38,968 nucleotides of DNA from Phycisphaerales bacterium. GTDB taxonomy: Bacteria; Planctomycetota; Phycisphaerae; Phycisphaerales; UBA1924. A program made the position numbers and the translations under genes. Below are positions 7,433 through 16,396 of this stretch, piece after piece. The notes below the pieces were generated by a model. The model was not told the DNA's origin. It saw only the letters and a program-made list of their open reading frames with translations, and did no database searches. Every line of letters starts with the position of its first letter. Positions within the stretch are counted from its first letter, which is position 1. The stretch spans positions 1 to 38,968 of the forward strand of contig JANQNW010000026.1 in the NCBI GenBank assembly GCA_028279375.1. Reading direction: 5' to 3'.

Positions 7433-9394
7433 ATGCCGGTGGAGTCCACGGAATCGCATGTTGTCAAGAGACGTTCGATCGCGGCGCGAATTCTCGTCGT
7501 GCTGCTGCTCGCGTCGCTCGTGCCGCTTCTGGCCGTCGCAGTGCTCAACGCCGTGCGAAGCCTGAACGCGGTCGAAGCCGTGGCGCGAGCCAACCTGCAG
7601 CAGATCGCCCGGACGACGGCGGCGCAACTCGATCAACTCATCGAGGACACGACCTACGACCTGCAGTTTCTTACGGGTGACCATCGCGTTCGCGATGTCC
7701 TGACCGCAAGGTCGGAGAACTTCGATGAGGCGTTTGAAGAGGCGATGCAGGTGCTCGCCAATATCAGCGCGTCCAACGTCACCTATGCGTCCGCCTTCAT
7801 CGCCGACGCCGAGGGCATCGGCGTCGCCTCGCCGAATCCGAAGAACATCGGGATGGACCTGACCTTTCGCGAGTACATGCAGGAGGCCCTGGCGGGCAGG
7901 AGCTACATCTCCGATATGCTCGTCGGCAAGACGACCGGTGAATCGGGCATCTACTTCTCCGGGCCCGTTCGCGATGACGACGGCGTCATCCTTGGAGCCG
8001 TGGTCATCAAGCTGCGCGGCGATCGCGTGCGTCGGTTGATTCAATCCGTCACGAATGTGAATATCGAATTGCGGCTTGAGGACTTTCGCGATCTGCGGGA
8101 TTCCATCGCGGCGATCATCGACTCCAACGGCGTCGTCATTTCCGCAACGGATCCGCTCGACGACTTCCTCTTCCACAGCCTTGTTGAGCTGCCGGAGGAG
8201 CTTCAGAACGAGATCGATCCGCAGCGTCGCTGGGGCGTGCCGACGATCGTGTCTCTCGAAGTGCCCGAGCTCGCCAACGAGATGCTCGGGCAGGAGGACG
8301 TCGGCTGCGTCATCGTTCCGGGGAACGAGGGCAAGTCCGTCGTCGGCTTCGCGAAGATGGAGCGCCGCGACTGGTACGTCTGCATCTCCGAGCCGCTTGA
8401 GGAGTTCATCGCGCCGCTCGTCGCGCTCGCCAAGGCGCAGCTGCTCGGCGCCGTCATTCTCGGTGTGCTTGCCGGTTTTATCGCAGTCTTCCAGGCGCGT
8501 CAGATCGTCGGGCCTATCTCGCAGCTCACCCAGGCGGTGCTTCGACTGAGTGAGGGCAACTTCGACACGCGCGTGGAAATCGACACACGCGACGAGATCC
8601 AGCTGCTCGCGGACTCATTCAACAACATGGCGCCGAAGCTCCAAGAGCATGTGCGCATGAGCGAGTCGCTCGCGCTCGCCAACGAGATTCAGCAGAACCT
8701 CCTGCCTTCGGAGGCGCCAGAGATACCGGGGCTCGATATTGCGGGCATCAATCTCCCGTGCGATGAGACCGGGGGCGACTACTTCGATTTCATCGACTTC
8801 CGCGACGATTCGCCCACGTCGATCGATCTCACGATCGGCGATGTGACGGGCCACGGCGTTCCGGCGGCGCTCCTGATGACGAGCGGCCGCGCGCTTCTTC
8901 GGGCGGGCGCCGCGCGCGGTGAAGATCTGTCGCAGATGATTGAGGGAGTCAACGATCGTCTTGTGTCCGACACGCTCGATGGCCGCTTCATGACGCTCTT
9001 CTATCTGACGCTCGACTCCGAGAGCAGGAGTGCGAGTTGGGTGAGCGCTGGCCACGACCCGGCGGCGCTCTACGACACGAACGCGGACACATTCGAGGAG
9101 CTCGTCGGCGAGGGATTCCCGCTTGGAATAGTCCCGGAGGCGGACTATCCGACGTCCTCCCGCGACGACCTCAAGCCCGGACAGGTCATCGTCATCGGCA
9201 CCGACGGCATCTGGGAAGCGCATAACGCCGACGGCGAGATGTTCGGCAAGGATCGCGTTGGAGAGATCATTCGGAAGTCGAAGGCGCTTCCCGCGAAGAC
9301 GATCGCGGAGGCGATCCTTGGGGCGGTCCTCGATTTCCGAGGCGATCTCCAGCGTGAAGACGACATCACAGTGGTTGTCGTGCGACTGACCTGA
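7433..9394 (+). CDS. Cache-HAMP-PP2C sensor phosphatase (RsbU/SpoIIE type)
   Basis: A 653-aa membrane signalling protein. After a basic N-terminus comes one membrane helix (about 19-40), an extracytoplasmic region of roughly 300 residues with the ISDMLVGKTTGESGIYFSGP pattern typical of double Cache sensors, a second helix (about 336-356), a HAMP linker (about 356-409) and a SpoIIE-type PP2C phosphatase to the end. The phosphatase metal-binding motifs are present: DETGGDYFD (about 443), GDVTGHG (about 469), GTDGIWE (about 589) and DDITVVVV at the terminus. Such proteins sense a ligand outside the cell and dephosphorylate a STAS-domain anti-sigma-factor antagonist. A STAS protein is encoded at 31164-31514 and a second phosphatase at 27652. 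The ligand cannot be inferred. Confidence 0.9.
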   Translation: MPVESTESHVVKRRSIAARILVVLLLASLVPLLAVAVLNAVRSLNAVEAVARANLQQIARTTAAQLDQLIEDTTYDLQFLTGDHRVRDVLTARSENFDEAFEEAMQVLANISASNVTYASAFIADAEGIGVASPNPKNIGMDLTFREYMQEALAGRSYISDMLVGKTTGESGIYFSGPVRDDDGVILGAVVIKLRGDRVRRLIQSVTNVNIELRLEDFRDLRDSIAAIIDSNGVVISATDPLDDFLFHSLVELPEELQNEIDPQRRWGVPTIVSLEVPELANEMLGQEDVGCVIVPGNEGKSVVGFAKMERRDWYVCISEPLEEFIAPLVALAKAQLLGAVILGVLAGFIAVFQARQIVGPISQLTQAVLRLSEGNFDTRVEIDTRDEIQLLADSFNNMAPKLQEHVRMSESLALANEIQQNLLPSEAPEIPGLDIAGINLPCDETGGDYFDFIDFRDDSPTSIDLTIGDVTGHGVPAALLMTSGRALLRAGAARGEDLSQMIEGVNDRLVSDTLDGRFMTLFYLTLDSESRSASWVSAGHDPAALYDTNADTFEELVGEGFPLGIVPEADYPTSSRDDLKPGQVIVIGTDGIWEAHNADGEMFGKDRVGEIIRKSKALPAKTIAEAILGAVLDFRGDLQREDDITVVVVRLT

Positions 9395-9400
9395 AACGCG

Positions 9401-10105
9401 CTACCACCACATCTCCATCAGCAGCCCACGCCTGTCGCGTTCATCGATTGCGGGTATCCGCTCCGCGGCGCCGACGCCGCGCTTCATCGCGCAATACAGC
9501 GCTGCGAACGCGTCGTTGATGTCGTCCGTCGCAAGATCCTTCACTGGGTGGCTTTGTCGGATCTCAGCCCGGGCGTCGGCGCCGAACGCCTCGTCGATGA
9601 GATCCTCGCGCTCTGCTCTCCCTTCGGGCGTCTTCTTGGAGTGAGACATCGGACTCCCTGACCACGCGGCGAAGCACAACTCGGGATGCACCTCGATCAT
9701 CCAGCGCTGATCGTCCGGTGTGATGAGCGCATCCACATCGCGGATCTTCGGCGTGATGTTCCACGCCTGCTTCGAGATGCCGCGCCCGCATCGCGCGCGG
9801 CTCAGCCTGTTCGCATCGTCCCACGTGGGCTGCTCAATGGCCTCGCGCAGAGGTGTCGGGAAGACGCTGTGGAGTCGGTGGGGCTTCAGCAACGCGCGCG
9901 CCTCGAGATCACAGGTTCGGAGACCGACTTCGGGAAGGCCGATCGGGATATCGATCGCCATGGTCTCCACTCTGAGCGCTTCTCGAAGCGCAAAGAGCCG
10001 CGAGGCGTCGGGAGCGAGCACGTGCGACACACTGCGCTCGTCGCTGTCGAAAAGCGCGCAGATCCAGCCGCCGGGGGCGCCATCGACTCCTGCGTAAACG
10101 GGCAT
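9401..10105 (-). CDS. DUF429 family protein (predicted RNase H-like nuclease)
   Basis: A 234-aa protein matching the DUF429 pattern: GVDGAPGGWICA at the N-terminus, AIDIPIGLPEVGLRTCDLEAR, HSVFPTPLREAI, the SKQAWNITPKIRDVD segment, the EVHPELCFAAWSG motif and the SKKTPEGRAER stretch, then a DDINDAFAALYCA helix carrying further acidic residues. Members have been predicted to have an RNase H-like nuclease fold, with the N-terminal Asp, IDIP, and late acidic residues forming the metal site; the true substrate is not established. It converges with the sensor phosphatase gene six bases away, and the lipoprotein hydrolase lies upstream on the same strand with a 13-base gap. Confidence 0.85.
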   Translation of the reverse strand: MPVYAGVDGAPGGWICALFDSDERSVSHVLAPDASRLFALREALRVETMAIDIPIGLPEVGLRTCDLEARALLKPHRLHSVFPTPLREAIEQPTWDDANRLSRARCGRGISKQAWNITPKIRDVDALITPDDQRWMIEVHPELCFAAWSGSPMSHSKKTPEGRAEREDLIDEAFGADARAEIRQSHPVKDLATDDINDAFAALYCAMKRGVGAAERIPAIDERDRRGLLMEMWW

Positions 10106-10118
10106 CGGAGTATGGCGC

Positions 10119-11015
10119 CTAGTCGACGATCAATTGCTGATCATCCAGCCACAGGATGACCAGGGAGTTGAACTCGTCGGGACGATTCATCATCAGGTAG
10201 TGATGCACGTCGGTCCACATGACGTACTCCATATGCGGCGCAATTGAGCGAACATACTCCTCGTATCCCTCGGTCCAGAAAGGCGATTCGGCGTAGATCG
10301 CCAGCAGCGGCACCCCGATTGGGTCATCCGTCCACAGATCCTCTTTGAAGGTCGCGCGGAAGGTCGCGACCTGCACCTCCACCGGAGTCTCCGTCAGCAT
10401 GGACCAGATCGCAGCCTGCTGTTCAGGTGTGAGCGTTTCCGGCTGCACGTTTTCGTACATTCGCTCAAGGAACGCATCGCGCCCCGGCCCGCTCATCTGC
10501 TCGACGAACTGATCGACGACAGCCATGTCCGTGATGACTTGCTGGAATGACCCGTCGACAGCCACCAGCCCGAGCACGCGCGCTGGATAACGCCGGTAGA
10601 AATGACGCACAACGGGGACGCCATTGGAATGGCCGATGAGCACTGCCCGAGCGACGTCGGCGTCATCCATAACGCCGGCGATCGCATCAACGAACACCTC
10701 CACCGAATACGGCTCAGGAGGCTCGGCGCTCTGGCCATGGCCGGGCAGATCAATTGTCAAGACGCGCGCTCGTTGCGACAGAGCCTCGACCTGCGCATCC
10801 CACACGCGCTCATCGCTCGACCAGCCGTGCACCATGACGATCGCTTCTTCGCTTCGCCCGGTGATGGAATAATCCGTGTAGTGAACTGATGCCCCCCCGA
10901 TCGAGACAACGTCGGTCAGCACATTCTGCGTGCTGGAGCATCCCCACGTCGTCAGGAGAAGTGCCGTGGCCACCAGGCTTCCTGCAATCAGACGGCCCCT
11001 TTCCATGTGCGTCAT
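10119..11015 (-). CDS. Lipoprotein alpha/beta hydrolase
   Basis: A 298-aa predicted hydrolase attached to the membrane. The N-terminus has a hydrophobic helix ending in TTWGC26SS, an imperfect lipobox. The alpha/beta-hydrolase fold is shown by MVHGWSSDERVWDAQ (oxyanion region, 61-75), TIDLPGHGQS (87-96), the nucleophile elbow GHSNG with Ser130, and a late DVHHYLMM segment carrying the catalytic histidine (271 or 272). An acidic residue around 243 (YAESPFW) is the likely third member. GAGGTGATC precedes the ATG. The substrate is unknown; ester hydrolases and related lipases all share this layout. The gene lies upstream of the DUF429 gene in what may be an operon. Confidence 0.88.
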   Translation of the reverse strand: MTHMERGRLIAGSLVATALLLTTWGCSSTQNVLTDVVSIGGASVHYTDYSITGRSEEAIVMVHGWSSDERVWDAQVEALSQRARVLTIDLPGHGQSAEPPEPYSVEVFVDAIAGVMDDADVARAVLIGHSNGVPVVRHFYRRYPARVLGLVAVDGSFQQVITDMAVVDQFVEQMSGPGRDAFLERMYENVQPETLTPEQQAAIWSMLTETPVEVQVATFRATFKEDLWTDDPIGVPLLAIYAESPFWTEGYEEYVRSIAPHMEYVMWTDVHHYLMMNRPDEFNSLVILWLDDQQLIVD

Positions 11016-11184
11016 TGATCACCTCACCGTCCGTTGGGTCGCGACAGCCCTGCATCATTCTCCCCGTCGGCGGGGGTGACAGAATACGCGATTCTCGAAG
11101 TGCAGAATCAGAACTTCGCGCGGGCCTCATGACCGTTGCCGCACTATGCTCGAACCGACTGTCGGGAAATTCCGGAGGCGCATT

Positions 11185-12690
11185 GTGAGGTCGACTATTG
11201 TGAATTTCATTCTGGCCTCAGCGGCGAGCGCTCTGGTGATGGCGCCATCGGCAACCGCCTCGTGCGACCCCGACACATGGTTGAACGCGACGCCGGTCCC
11301 GCCCGGAAACCCACTCACCGGTGTGGCGTTCGGCGACGGGATTCATCTGGCAGTCGGATTCAACGCCGAGATCCTTCGCTCTGTCAACGGCGCCGTCTGG
11401 TTCGATGTCTCGCCAGTCCAGGGGTCCTTCAACTATCTCGACATCGTCTTCGACGACGGCCAGTTCGTCGCATGCGGAGCCGACGGGCGCATCGATGTGC
11501 TCACCGGGCCCAACGCCGGCGCCGTCACTTTCGGCAGCGGCGTCGTCTTCTCGAGCGTCGCGTATGGCAATGGCGCCTGGGTCGTTGTCGGCGGCTCGTT
11601 CGATCTCTCGACCGGCTGGAGCGAGGTCATTATCACCAGTACGAACGGCGGCCTCACCTGGACGCCGACCCTTGTCAATCCAGTCGGCGGCGCTCTTGAT
11701 GTGCTGTCAGGAGTCGCCTTCGGTGACGGCGTCTTCATCAGCGTCGATGGCGACGGCGACATCCGTACGAGCGCCAACGGCTCGACGTGGTCGGCGCCGC
11801 AGAATGTCACCACCGACCTGAACGCCATCGCCTACGAAGGCGGTGTCTTCATCGCCTGCGGACCCAGCGGTCGTCTCCGCCGCTCCGTCAACGCCGGCGC
11901 GACGTGGTCTTCGATCGACTTCGGCGCGAACGCGTGGTTTGACATCGATGTGAACAAGGGAAACTGGGTTGTTGTCGGGCAGAACGGCGCGATCGCTACG
12001 AGCGCGAACAACGGAACCAGCTGGTCCAGCGCCGCGAGCGGCACGACCGATGCGATCGAAGCAGTCAACGGCGGAGACAACGCCTGGATCGCCGTCGGCA
12101 CGTCTAACCCAGGCAATCAGCGACTGCTCTTTTCCCAGTGCGTGACGTCGCTCCCGGATCTCGAACCCTTTACGATCGCTGACTGGAGCGGTCCGCTCGT
12201 CGTATCAACAACACCGGGAACCAACACAAGCGCGACTGAGTTCACTGAGGCGGACACGATCTACATCGACGCCGCCTGGGCGAACATCGGCGGCATCGAC
12301 ACCGGCCCATTCACCGCAAGCGTCGACATCAACGGCGGCCCGCCTGCCGACATCCCATCCCCTGGGATTCCCTCATTCGGCCTCCAGTTCATAGAAGACC
12401 TCACGGCTGGTCCGTTGGCGCCGGGCGATTACACGGTGACGCTGACGCTCGACTCCGGAGAGACTGTCCCCGAGTCGAACGAATCAAACAACATCGCGAC
12501 ATTCGACTTCACGATCCCCGAGCCGTGCGCCGCGGATCTCGACGGCGACGGCTCCGTCGGCAGCGCAGACCTCGCGCAACTCCTCGGGCAGTGGGGGATG
12601 TCCGGCGTGCCCGAAGACCTCGACGGCGACGGCAGCGTCGGCAGCGCCGACCTCGCGCAGCTCATCGGCAACTGGGGACCCTGCCCCTGA
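11185..12690 (+). CDS. Secreted propeller-CARDB protein with two dockerin-like repeats
   Basis: A 501-aa exported protein. I place the start at the GTG at 11185, where GGAGG lies six bases upstream and a signal peptide ending ATASC follows; an ATG at 11146 lacks a ribosome-binding site. Residues to about 315 hold repeats of the form GVAFGDGIHLAVG-...-SVNGAVW, resembling the blades of BNR/Ycf48-type propellers. Next comes a CARDB-like adhesion domain (DLEPFTIADWSG ... DYTVTLTLDSGETVPESNESNNIATF). The end carries two nearly identical EF-hand units, DLDGDGSVGSADLAQL followed by a WG, which are dockerin-like calcium motifs common at the ends of Phycisphaerae secreted proteins. A role in surface attachment or assembly is likely; no catalytic motif is seen. 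Confidence 0.82.
   Translation: MRSTIVNFILASAASALVMAPSATASCDPDTWLNATPVPPGNPLTGVAFGDGIHLAVGFNAEILRSVNGAVWFDVSPVQGSFNYLDIVFDDGQFVACGADGRIDVLTGPNAGAVTFGSGVVFSSVAYGNGAWVVVGGSFDLSTGWSEVIITSTNGGLTWTPTLVNPVGGALDVLSGVAFGDGVFISVDGDGDIRTSANGSTWSAPQNVTTDLNAIAYEGGVFIACGPSGRLRRSVNAGATWSSIDFGANAWFDIDVNKGNWVVVGQNGAIATSANNGTSWSSAASGTTDAIEAVNGGDNAWIAVGTSNPGNQRLLFSQCVTSLPDLEPFTIADWSGPLVVSTTPGTNTSATEFTEADTIYIDAAWANIGGIDTGPFTASVDINGGPPADIPSPGIPSFGLQFIEDLTAGPLAPGDYTVTLTLDSGETVPESNESNNIATFDFTIPEPCAADLDGDGSVGSADLAQLLGQWGMSGVPEDLDGDGSVGSADLAQLIGNWGPCP
12536..12687 (+). repeat. Tandem dockerin-like EF-hand coding repeat
   Basis: Two in-frame copies, beginning near 12536 and 12617, encode the same calcium-binding loop plus helix (D-x-D-G-D-G-S-V-G-S-A-D-L-A-Q-L, then a Trp-Gly). 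The nucleotide sequences are almost the same, differing mainly at synonymous positions, and are separated by about 20 bases coding MSGVPE. This suggests a recent duplication or strong constraint. Confidence 0.8.
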
Positions 12691-12696
12691 GATCGC

Positions 12697-13710
12697 CTAG
12701 TTCCGATTCAGCACGATGCGATAGCGAGCCTTGCCCTCTTCGAGATGCTTCATCGCCGCGTTGACGTCCTCCATGGGGAACGTCTCAATCACGGGCTTGA
12801 TGTCATGCCGCGCGCAGAATTCGAGCATGCGGCTCGTATTCAGCGGACTTCCCAGCGGCGTGCCGCCAATGGACTTCTGTTCCGACAGCAGCGCGAACGC
12901 ATGGGCCGGAATCGGATCCGGCACGGCGCCCACGACGTGCAGCACGCCCTTCGGGGCCAACGCCGCGACATAGGAATCCCAGTCCAGGTTCACATTCACC
13001 GTCACGATGATCACATCGAGCGTGCCCGCGAGCGCCTGGATCTTGAAGGGGTTCTTGCTCGAGACGACGTTGTGCGCGCCGAGCTTCTTCGCCTCCTCAG
13101 CCTTGGCGTCCGTCGACGTGAACGCCGTCACCTCGCAGCCCCACTTGTTGGCGAACTGCAGCGCCAGATGACCGAGTCCGCCGATGCCCACGACGCCCAC
13201 GCGCGACAATGGCGTCACGCCGAGCTGCACGAGCGGATTGAAGACCGTGATGCCGCCGCAGAAGAGGGGGCCTGCTGACTCGAGATCGACACCGTCAGGA
13301 ATCGGAACCGCCCAGGATTCAGCGCAGCGCACCCTGTCGGCGAATCCGCCGTGCCGGCCGACGATCGTCTGCTCGCGCGTCCCGCAAAGATTGTGATCGC
13401 CGCCCATGCACTGATCGCAGCCCATGCATGACCGCGAGAACCACCCAAGTCCGACGCGATCGCCCGGCTTCACCGTCGATACGCCGGCGCCGACGCGCCC
13501 GACCACGCCTGCGATCTCATGCCCGGGAACGAACGGGTACTCCGTCATCTCCCAGTGATTCATGAGCATCGAGAGATCCGAATGACAGATGCCGCACGAA
13601 TGCACATCGATCTCGACCTCATCGTGGCCGAGTTCATCGGGGACGTCGTAGGAGAAAGGCTGCAGCTCGCCGCCCGCTTCCGTCGCCGCGTACGCATTGA
13701 TCGTCGTCAT
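12697..13710 (-). CDS. Zinc-dependent alcohol dehydrogenase, cinnamyl-alcohol type
   Basis: A 337-aa medium-chain dehydrogenase predicted to interconvert aldehydes and alcohols with NADP(H). Catalytic zinc ligands lie in CGICHSDL (Cys42) and PGHEIAG (His64, Glu65). The structural zinc lobe uses Cys95, Cys98, Cys101 and Cys109. The nucleotide-binding motif is GIGGLGHLALQFA (around 175-187), followed by a strand ending in FTSTDAKAEEAKKLGA, where the small polar residues after the strand fit NADP preference. The overall pattern (GWFSRSCMGCDQCMGGDHNLC, AGPLFCGGITVFNPL) matches the YahK/cinnamyl alcohol dehydrogenase group. It converges with the secreted protein gene six bases away. The physiological substrate is not evident from the neighbours. 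Confidence 0.92.
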   Translation of the reverse strand: MTTINAYAATEAGGELQPFSYDVPDELGHDEVEIDVHSCGICHSDLSMLMNHWEMTEYPFVPGHEIAGVVGRVGAGVSTVKPGDRVGLGWFSRSCMGCDQCMGGDHNLCGTREQTIVGRHGGFADRVRCAESWAVPIPDGVDLESAGPLFCGGITVFNPLVQLGVTPLSRVGVVGIGGLGHLALQFANKWGCEVTAFTSTDAKAEEAKKLGAHNVVSSKNPFKIQALAGTLDVIIVTVNVNLDWDSYVAALAPKGVLHVVGAVPDPIPAHAFALLSEQKSIGGTPLGSPLNTSRMLEFCARHDIKPVIETFPMEDVNAAMKHLEEGKARYRIVLNRN

Positions 13711-13826
13711 GACCTGGCTCTCCCGATTCGCATCTCACCAATGAGGATTGCGCAAAGGGTAAGCGGAGACCGACTACGCGGCCAATCAGTGCAAATGCCT
13801 GTGAGAAGCGTGAGCGGCGCGCCGTC

Positions 13827-14618
13827 TTACTCGGACGCGGCGAGTTCCTCATCCGGACGCTCGATTGCGCGAATCGGAAGCTGCACTTCACCCCAGCGAT
13901 GCTGCGGCAGCGCATCAGGCCCGTTATACCCGAAGCTTCGCGGGTCGCCCGCGATCTCCCAGTCTTCCGACTGCGCAACCCAGTCCTCGAGATAAGCGAT
14001 GTGCTTCTTCAGGCCGCGGCCCATCGAGTCGCCCTTCGTGCCGATGGAGAGCACGATCACCGGCTCGGTGTCGTAGATCTTGATACGACCGTCCTCGCCC
14101 TCGGGCCCAAGGTCGCGTGTGCGATACAGGAACGACATCGACCAGCCGCCCTCCGCGGTGCCCGCTTCGGCGTTGTAGTCGCGATAGTCCATCTCAACCG
14201 GCGCTGTCATCGCGATGTCGCGACTCTGGATGTGCTGGAACAGCGGCCAGAAGGCGCCGGTCGTTCGGGCGCCGCGCATGCCGTCGTCGCGACCGCCGCC
14301 GCCCGCGGCCTCGGCGCGACGCACCGTCGGGTAGTACTTGATTTCGATGGCGCCGGGAACCGTCGGTGGGGGATAGCCCTGCGGCAGTGGCGTTGTAATC
14401 CGGCACGGCCCGGCGAAGTAGTACACCTCGCCATTGCGCTCGACGGTGCGAAGCTGATGAGCAGCCTCGCCGCCGACGCGAAACACCATCGGCGTCGTCT
14501 CCGAAGCCGCCGAGGTGGCATTGATCTGGGAGTCAGCATTGTCGGCAGTCTTCGCCAGCGCACTCGTGGAGGAAATGAACGCCAGCGTGCCGAGGGAGAC
14601 GAGAAGGGAACTTCGCAT
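13827..14618 (-). CDS. Secreted SOUL-family heme-binding-like protein
   Basis: A 263-aa protein with an N-terminal signal peptide (cleavage likely after SALA) and a SOUL domain. Family markers are IEIKYYPTVRRAEA, the FWPLFQHIQSRDIAMTAPVEMDY segment with the IAMTAPV signature, and late strands PVIVLSIGTKGDSMGRGL and the terminal EVQLPIRA. SOUL proteins bind heme or hydrophobic ligands in eukaryotes; bacterial copies are frequent in planctomycetes but their function is unknown. A glycine-rich insertion (AAGGGGRDDGMRG) lies between the first strand and the helix. GGAG precedes the ATG. The gene diverges from the M48 peptidase gene. Confidence 0.85.
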   Translation of the reverse strand: MRSSLLVSLGTLAFISSTSALAKTADNADSQINATSAASETTPMVFRVGGEAAHQLRTVERNGEVYYFAGPCRITTPLPQGYPPPTVPGAIEIKYYPTVRRAEAAGGGGRDDGMRGARTTGAFWPLFQHIQSRDIAMTAPVEMDYRDYNAEAGTAEGGWSMSFLYRTRDLGPEGEDGRIKIYDTEPVIVLSIGTKGDSMGRGLKKHIAYLEDWVAQSEDWEIAGDPRSFGYNGPDALPQHRWGEVQLPIRAIERPDEELAASE

Positions 14619-14863
14619 CGTGGAGACTCCGGAGGGGATTGGGAACAGAAGGGATTTCGCCTCGCACCTGACAACGGATTCGCCTCGATCGCAGAATCTG
14701 CCCGGACCGGCCGGAAACGCCCTCGGCGTCGCCTCTGCAAGGCGTCCGGGATTCAGCTGAGTTCCATAGCGCAGATTGTCACGTCGCGGAATTCGGTCAT
14801 TCGCCCCTGCTGAGATCGGGAGGCCAATGGGTAGAATGCTCGAGGCCCAGGAAGGATTCGTCC

Positions 14864-15928
14864 ATGCGCTCGATTTTCGCGCTCCTTCTTCTCCTCATGC
14901 TCCCCGGCTGCGCGCTCGATGCGCGGAACGAGGTCGTGCGGAACGTGAACGCCATCGACAGCTACGACCACCGAAGCCCGGCCGTCGTGCGCGATCCCGT
15001 CGTCGATGGATACATCGACACGCTCGGCGAGGGCGTGCTCGCCGCGGCGTTGCGCTACGCGGAGGACTCCTGCCAGTTCCGAGGGCAGTCGAAGCGGAAG
15101 TCCAGCGCCCTGTATCCGTACGACGAGTTCGAAGTCCGCGTCGTCCACTCCGAATACGCCAACGCCACGACGCCCGGCGACAACGTCGCCCGCCTCTCCT
15201 CCGCCTTCGTGCTCCAGGCGGGCAGCGCCGAGGAGATCTGCGCCGTGCTCTGCCACGAGATGGGCCATCTGATGCATCAGCATGCCTTCGAGGAGCGCAT
15301 GCGATTCCACACGCAGGAGTTCCAGTCCAACACGCTGATCGCCCTCGGCGCCGTCGTTGATGTCGCGGCGATCGCCCTGGGCTCGCCCGTGATCGGCTCG
15401 CCCGCCACCGGCGCCGCGATGAACAGCAAAGCCCAGCGCCGCGCCGAATACTCACCCTTCGAGAAGACAGACGAGTTCGAGGCGGATGAAGTGGGCTACC
15501 ACATCTATCGCGAGATGGGGCTCGATCCGTTCTATTACGACGATTTCCTGATGCGCACGATGACCGAGTACGGCGACACCGGAAGTCCGTCGCATCCGAA
15601 ACCCTCCGAACGTGTTGAGCGCATTCGCAAGCTGCGCGTGGCCGAGGGCGAGTATCGCGTCAAGCGTCGCATCGACCCGCGCGAGTTCGCGGAGATCCAG
15701 CGCCGGCTTGCGACGGTCGTCACACAGGTGGAGCCCGTCGATATGCGCCCCGGTGAAAACGAGCGCGCGTATCGATTCGCCATTCCAACGGAAGAGGAAA
15801 TCGACAGCACGATGGCGCAGCACGGCTACCGGCGCCCGCATCTCTACGCCTGCGGCTGCCTCTTCAACGTCGATCCTGAGGACGTGCGCTCCAACTACCG
15901 GCGCGCCCTGCGCAAACACGGCCGGTAA
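14864..15928 (+). CDS. M48-family zinc metallopeptidase lipoprotein
   Basis: A 354-aa exported protease. The N-terminus is a lipoprotein signal with lipobox LMLPGC16. The zinc site is HEMGH (131-135), with the third ligand most likely Glu204 in KTDEFEADEVG, matching the M48 pattern of E-x-x-A-D. A hydrophobic stretch (about 156-180) follows the zinc motif as in other M48 enzymes. The DTGSPSHPKPSERVERI segment is the usual S/THP-x-x-x-R-I motif. The C-terminal 90 residues (from about 265) are not a recognised domain and contain a CGC motif. AGGAAGG lies upstream of the ATG. Such proteins, related to BepA/YcaL, degrade misfolded envelope proteins. Confidence 0.9.
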   Translation: MRSIFALLLLLMLPGCALDARNEVVRNVNAIDSYDHRSPAVVRDPVVDGYIDTLGEGVLAAALRYAEDSCQFRGQSKRKSSALYPYDEFEVRVVHSEYANATTPGDNVARLSSAFVLQAGSAEEICAVLCHEMGHLMHQHAFEERMRFHTQEFQSNTLIALGAVVDVAAIALGSPVIGSPATGAAMNSKAQRRAEYSPFEKTDEFEADEVGYHIYREMGLDPFYYDDFLMRTMTEYGDTGSPSHPKPSERVERIRKLRVAEGEYRVKRRIDPREFAEIQRRLATVVTQVEPVDMRPGENERAYRFAIPTEEEIDSTMAQHGYRRPHLYACGCLFNVDPEDVRSNYRRALRKHGR

Positions 15929-16069
15929 CGCGATTTCCAGCCTCCTACAAGCGAAAAACGCACAATCTTCAAAAACATGGATGACTCCCCGAACTCGGGG
16001 CGTTGGTGTCACGTAACAACGCAGAAGTCAGAAACGCCCGCTTTTCCCGCACAGAAGAGAGGACGACCC

Positions 16070-16396
16070 ATGAGAATCCTGATCAACAACGCAGACATCA
16101 AGGGCAGCGAAGCAATGCGTGACGCCGTCTCCACGATGTTGACGAACAAGCTTCGTCACTTGAGCGATCGGATCACGCGGGTCGAAGTCCACTTGCGCGA
16201 CGACAAGTCCAATCGTCGCGGCCCGGATGACAATCGTTGCCGCATGGAGGCGCGATTGGCCGGCTGCAGGCCCTTCGTGGTCGAGTCGCGCTCGAGCGAC
16301 ATCTACCAGTCGATCGCGGAGAGCGCCATCAAGCTCAATCGCGCCATCACGGCTCGCTTGGGCAGGTTGGACGCCGTCCCGCAGGTCGTTCGCTGA
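16070..16396 (+). CDS. hpf: HPF/RaiA-like ribosome hibernation factor
   Basis: A 108-aa short-form S30AE protein expected to bind the decoding centre of idle 30S subunits and stabilise inactive ribosomes under starvation or stress. The start MRILINNADIKGSEAMRDAV matches the first strand and helix of the family, and the following VEVHLRDDKSNRRGPD, RCRMEARLAG and VVESRSSDIYQSIAESAIKL give the beta-beta-beta-alpha layout with basic rRNA-facing residues. GAGAGGA precedes the ATG at 16070; an earlier in-frame ATG at 15977 adds residues outside the domain. No C-terminal dimerisation domain is present, so it is the short type. It lies just before the accessory patch. Confidence 0.87.
   Translation: MRILINNADIKGSEAMRDAVSTMLTNKLRHLSDRITRVEVHLRDDKSNRRGPDDNRCRMEARLAGCRPFVVESRSSDIYQSIAESAIKLNRAITARLGRLDAVPQVVR

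Noticed and set aside
6800..8176. Minus-strand frame of 458 codons
   Set aside because: Shadow of the second TPR gene and the sensor phosphatase, both of which have clear domains on the plus strand.
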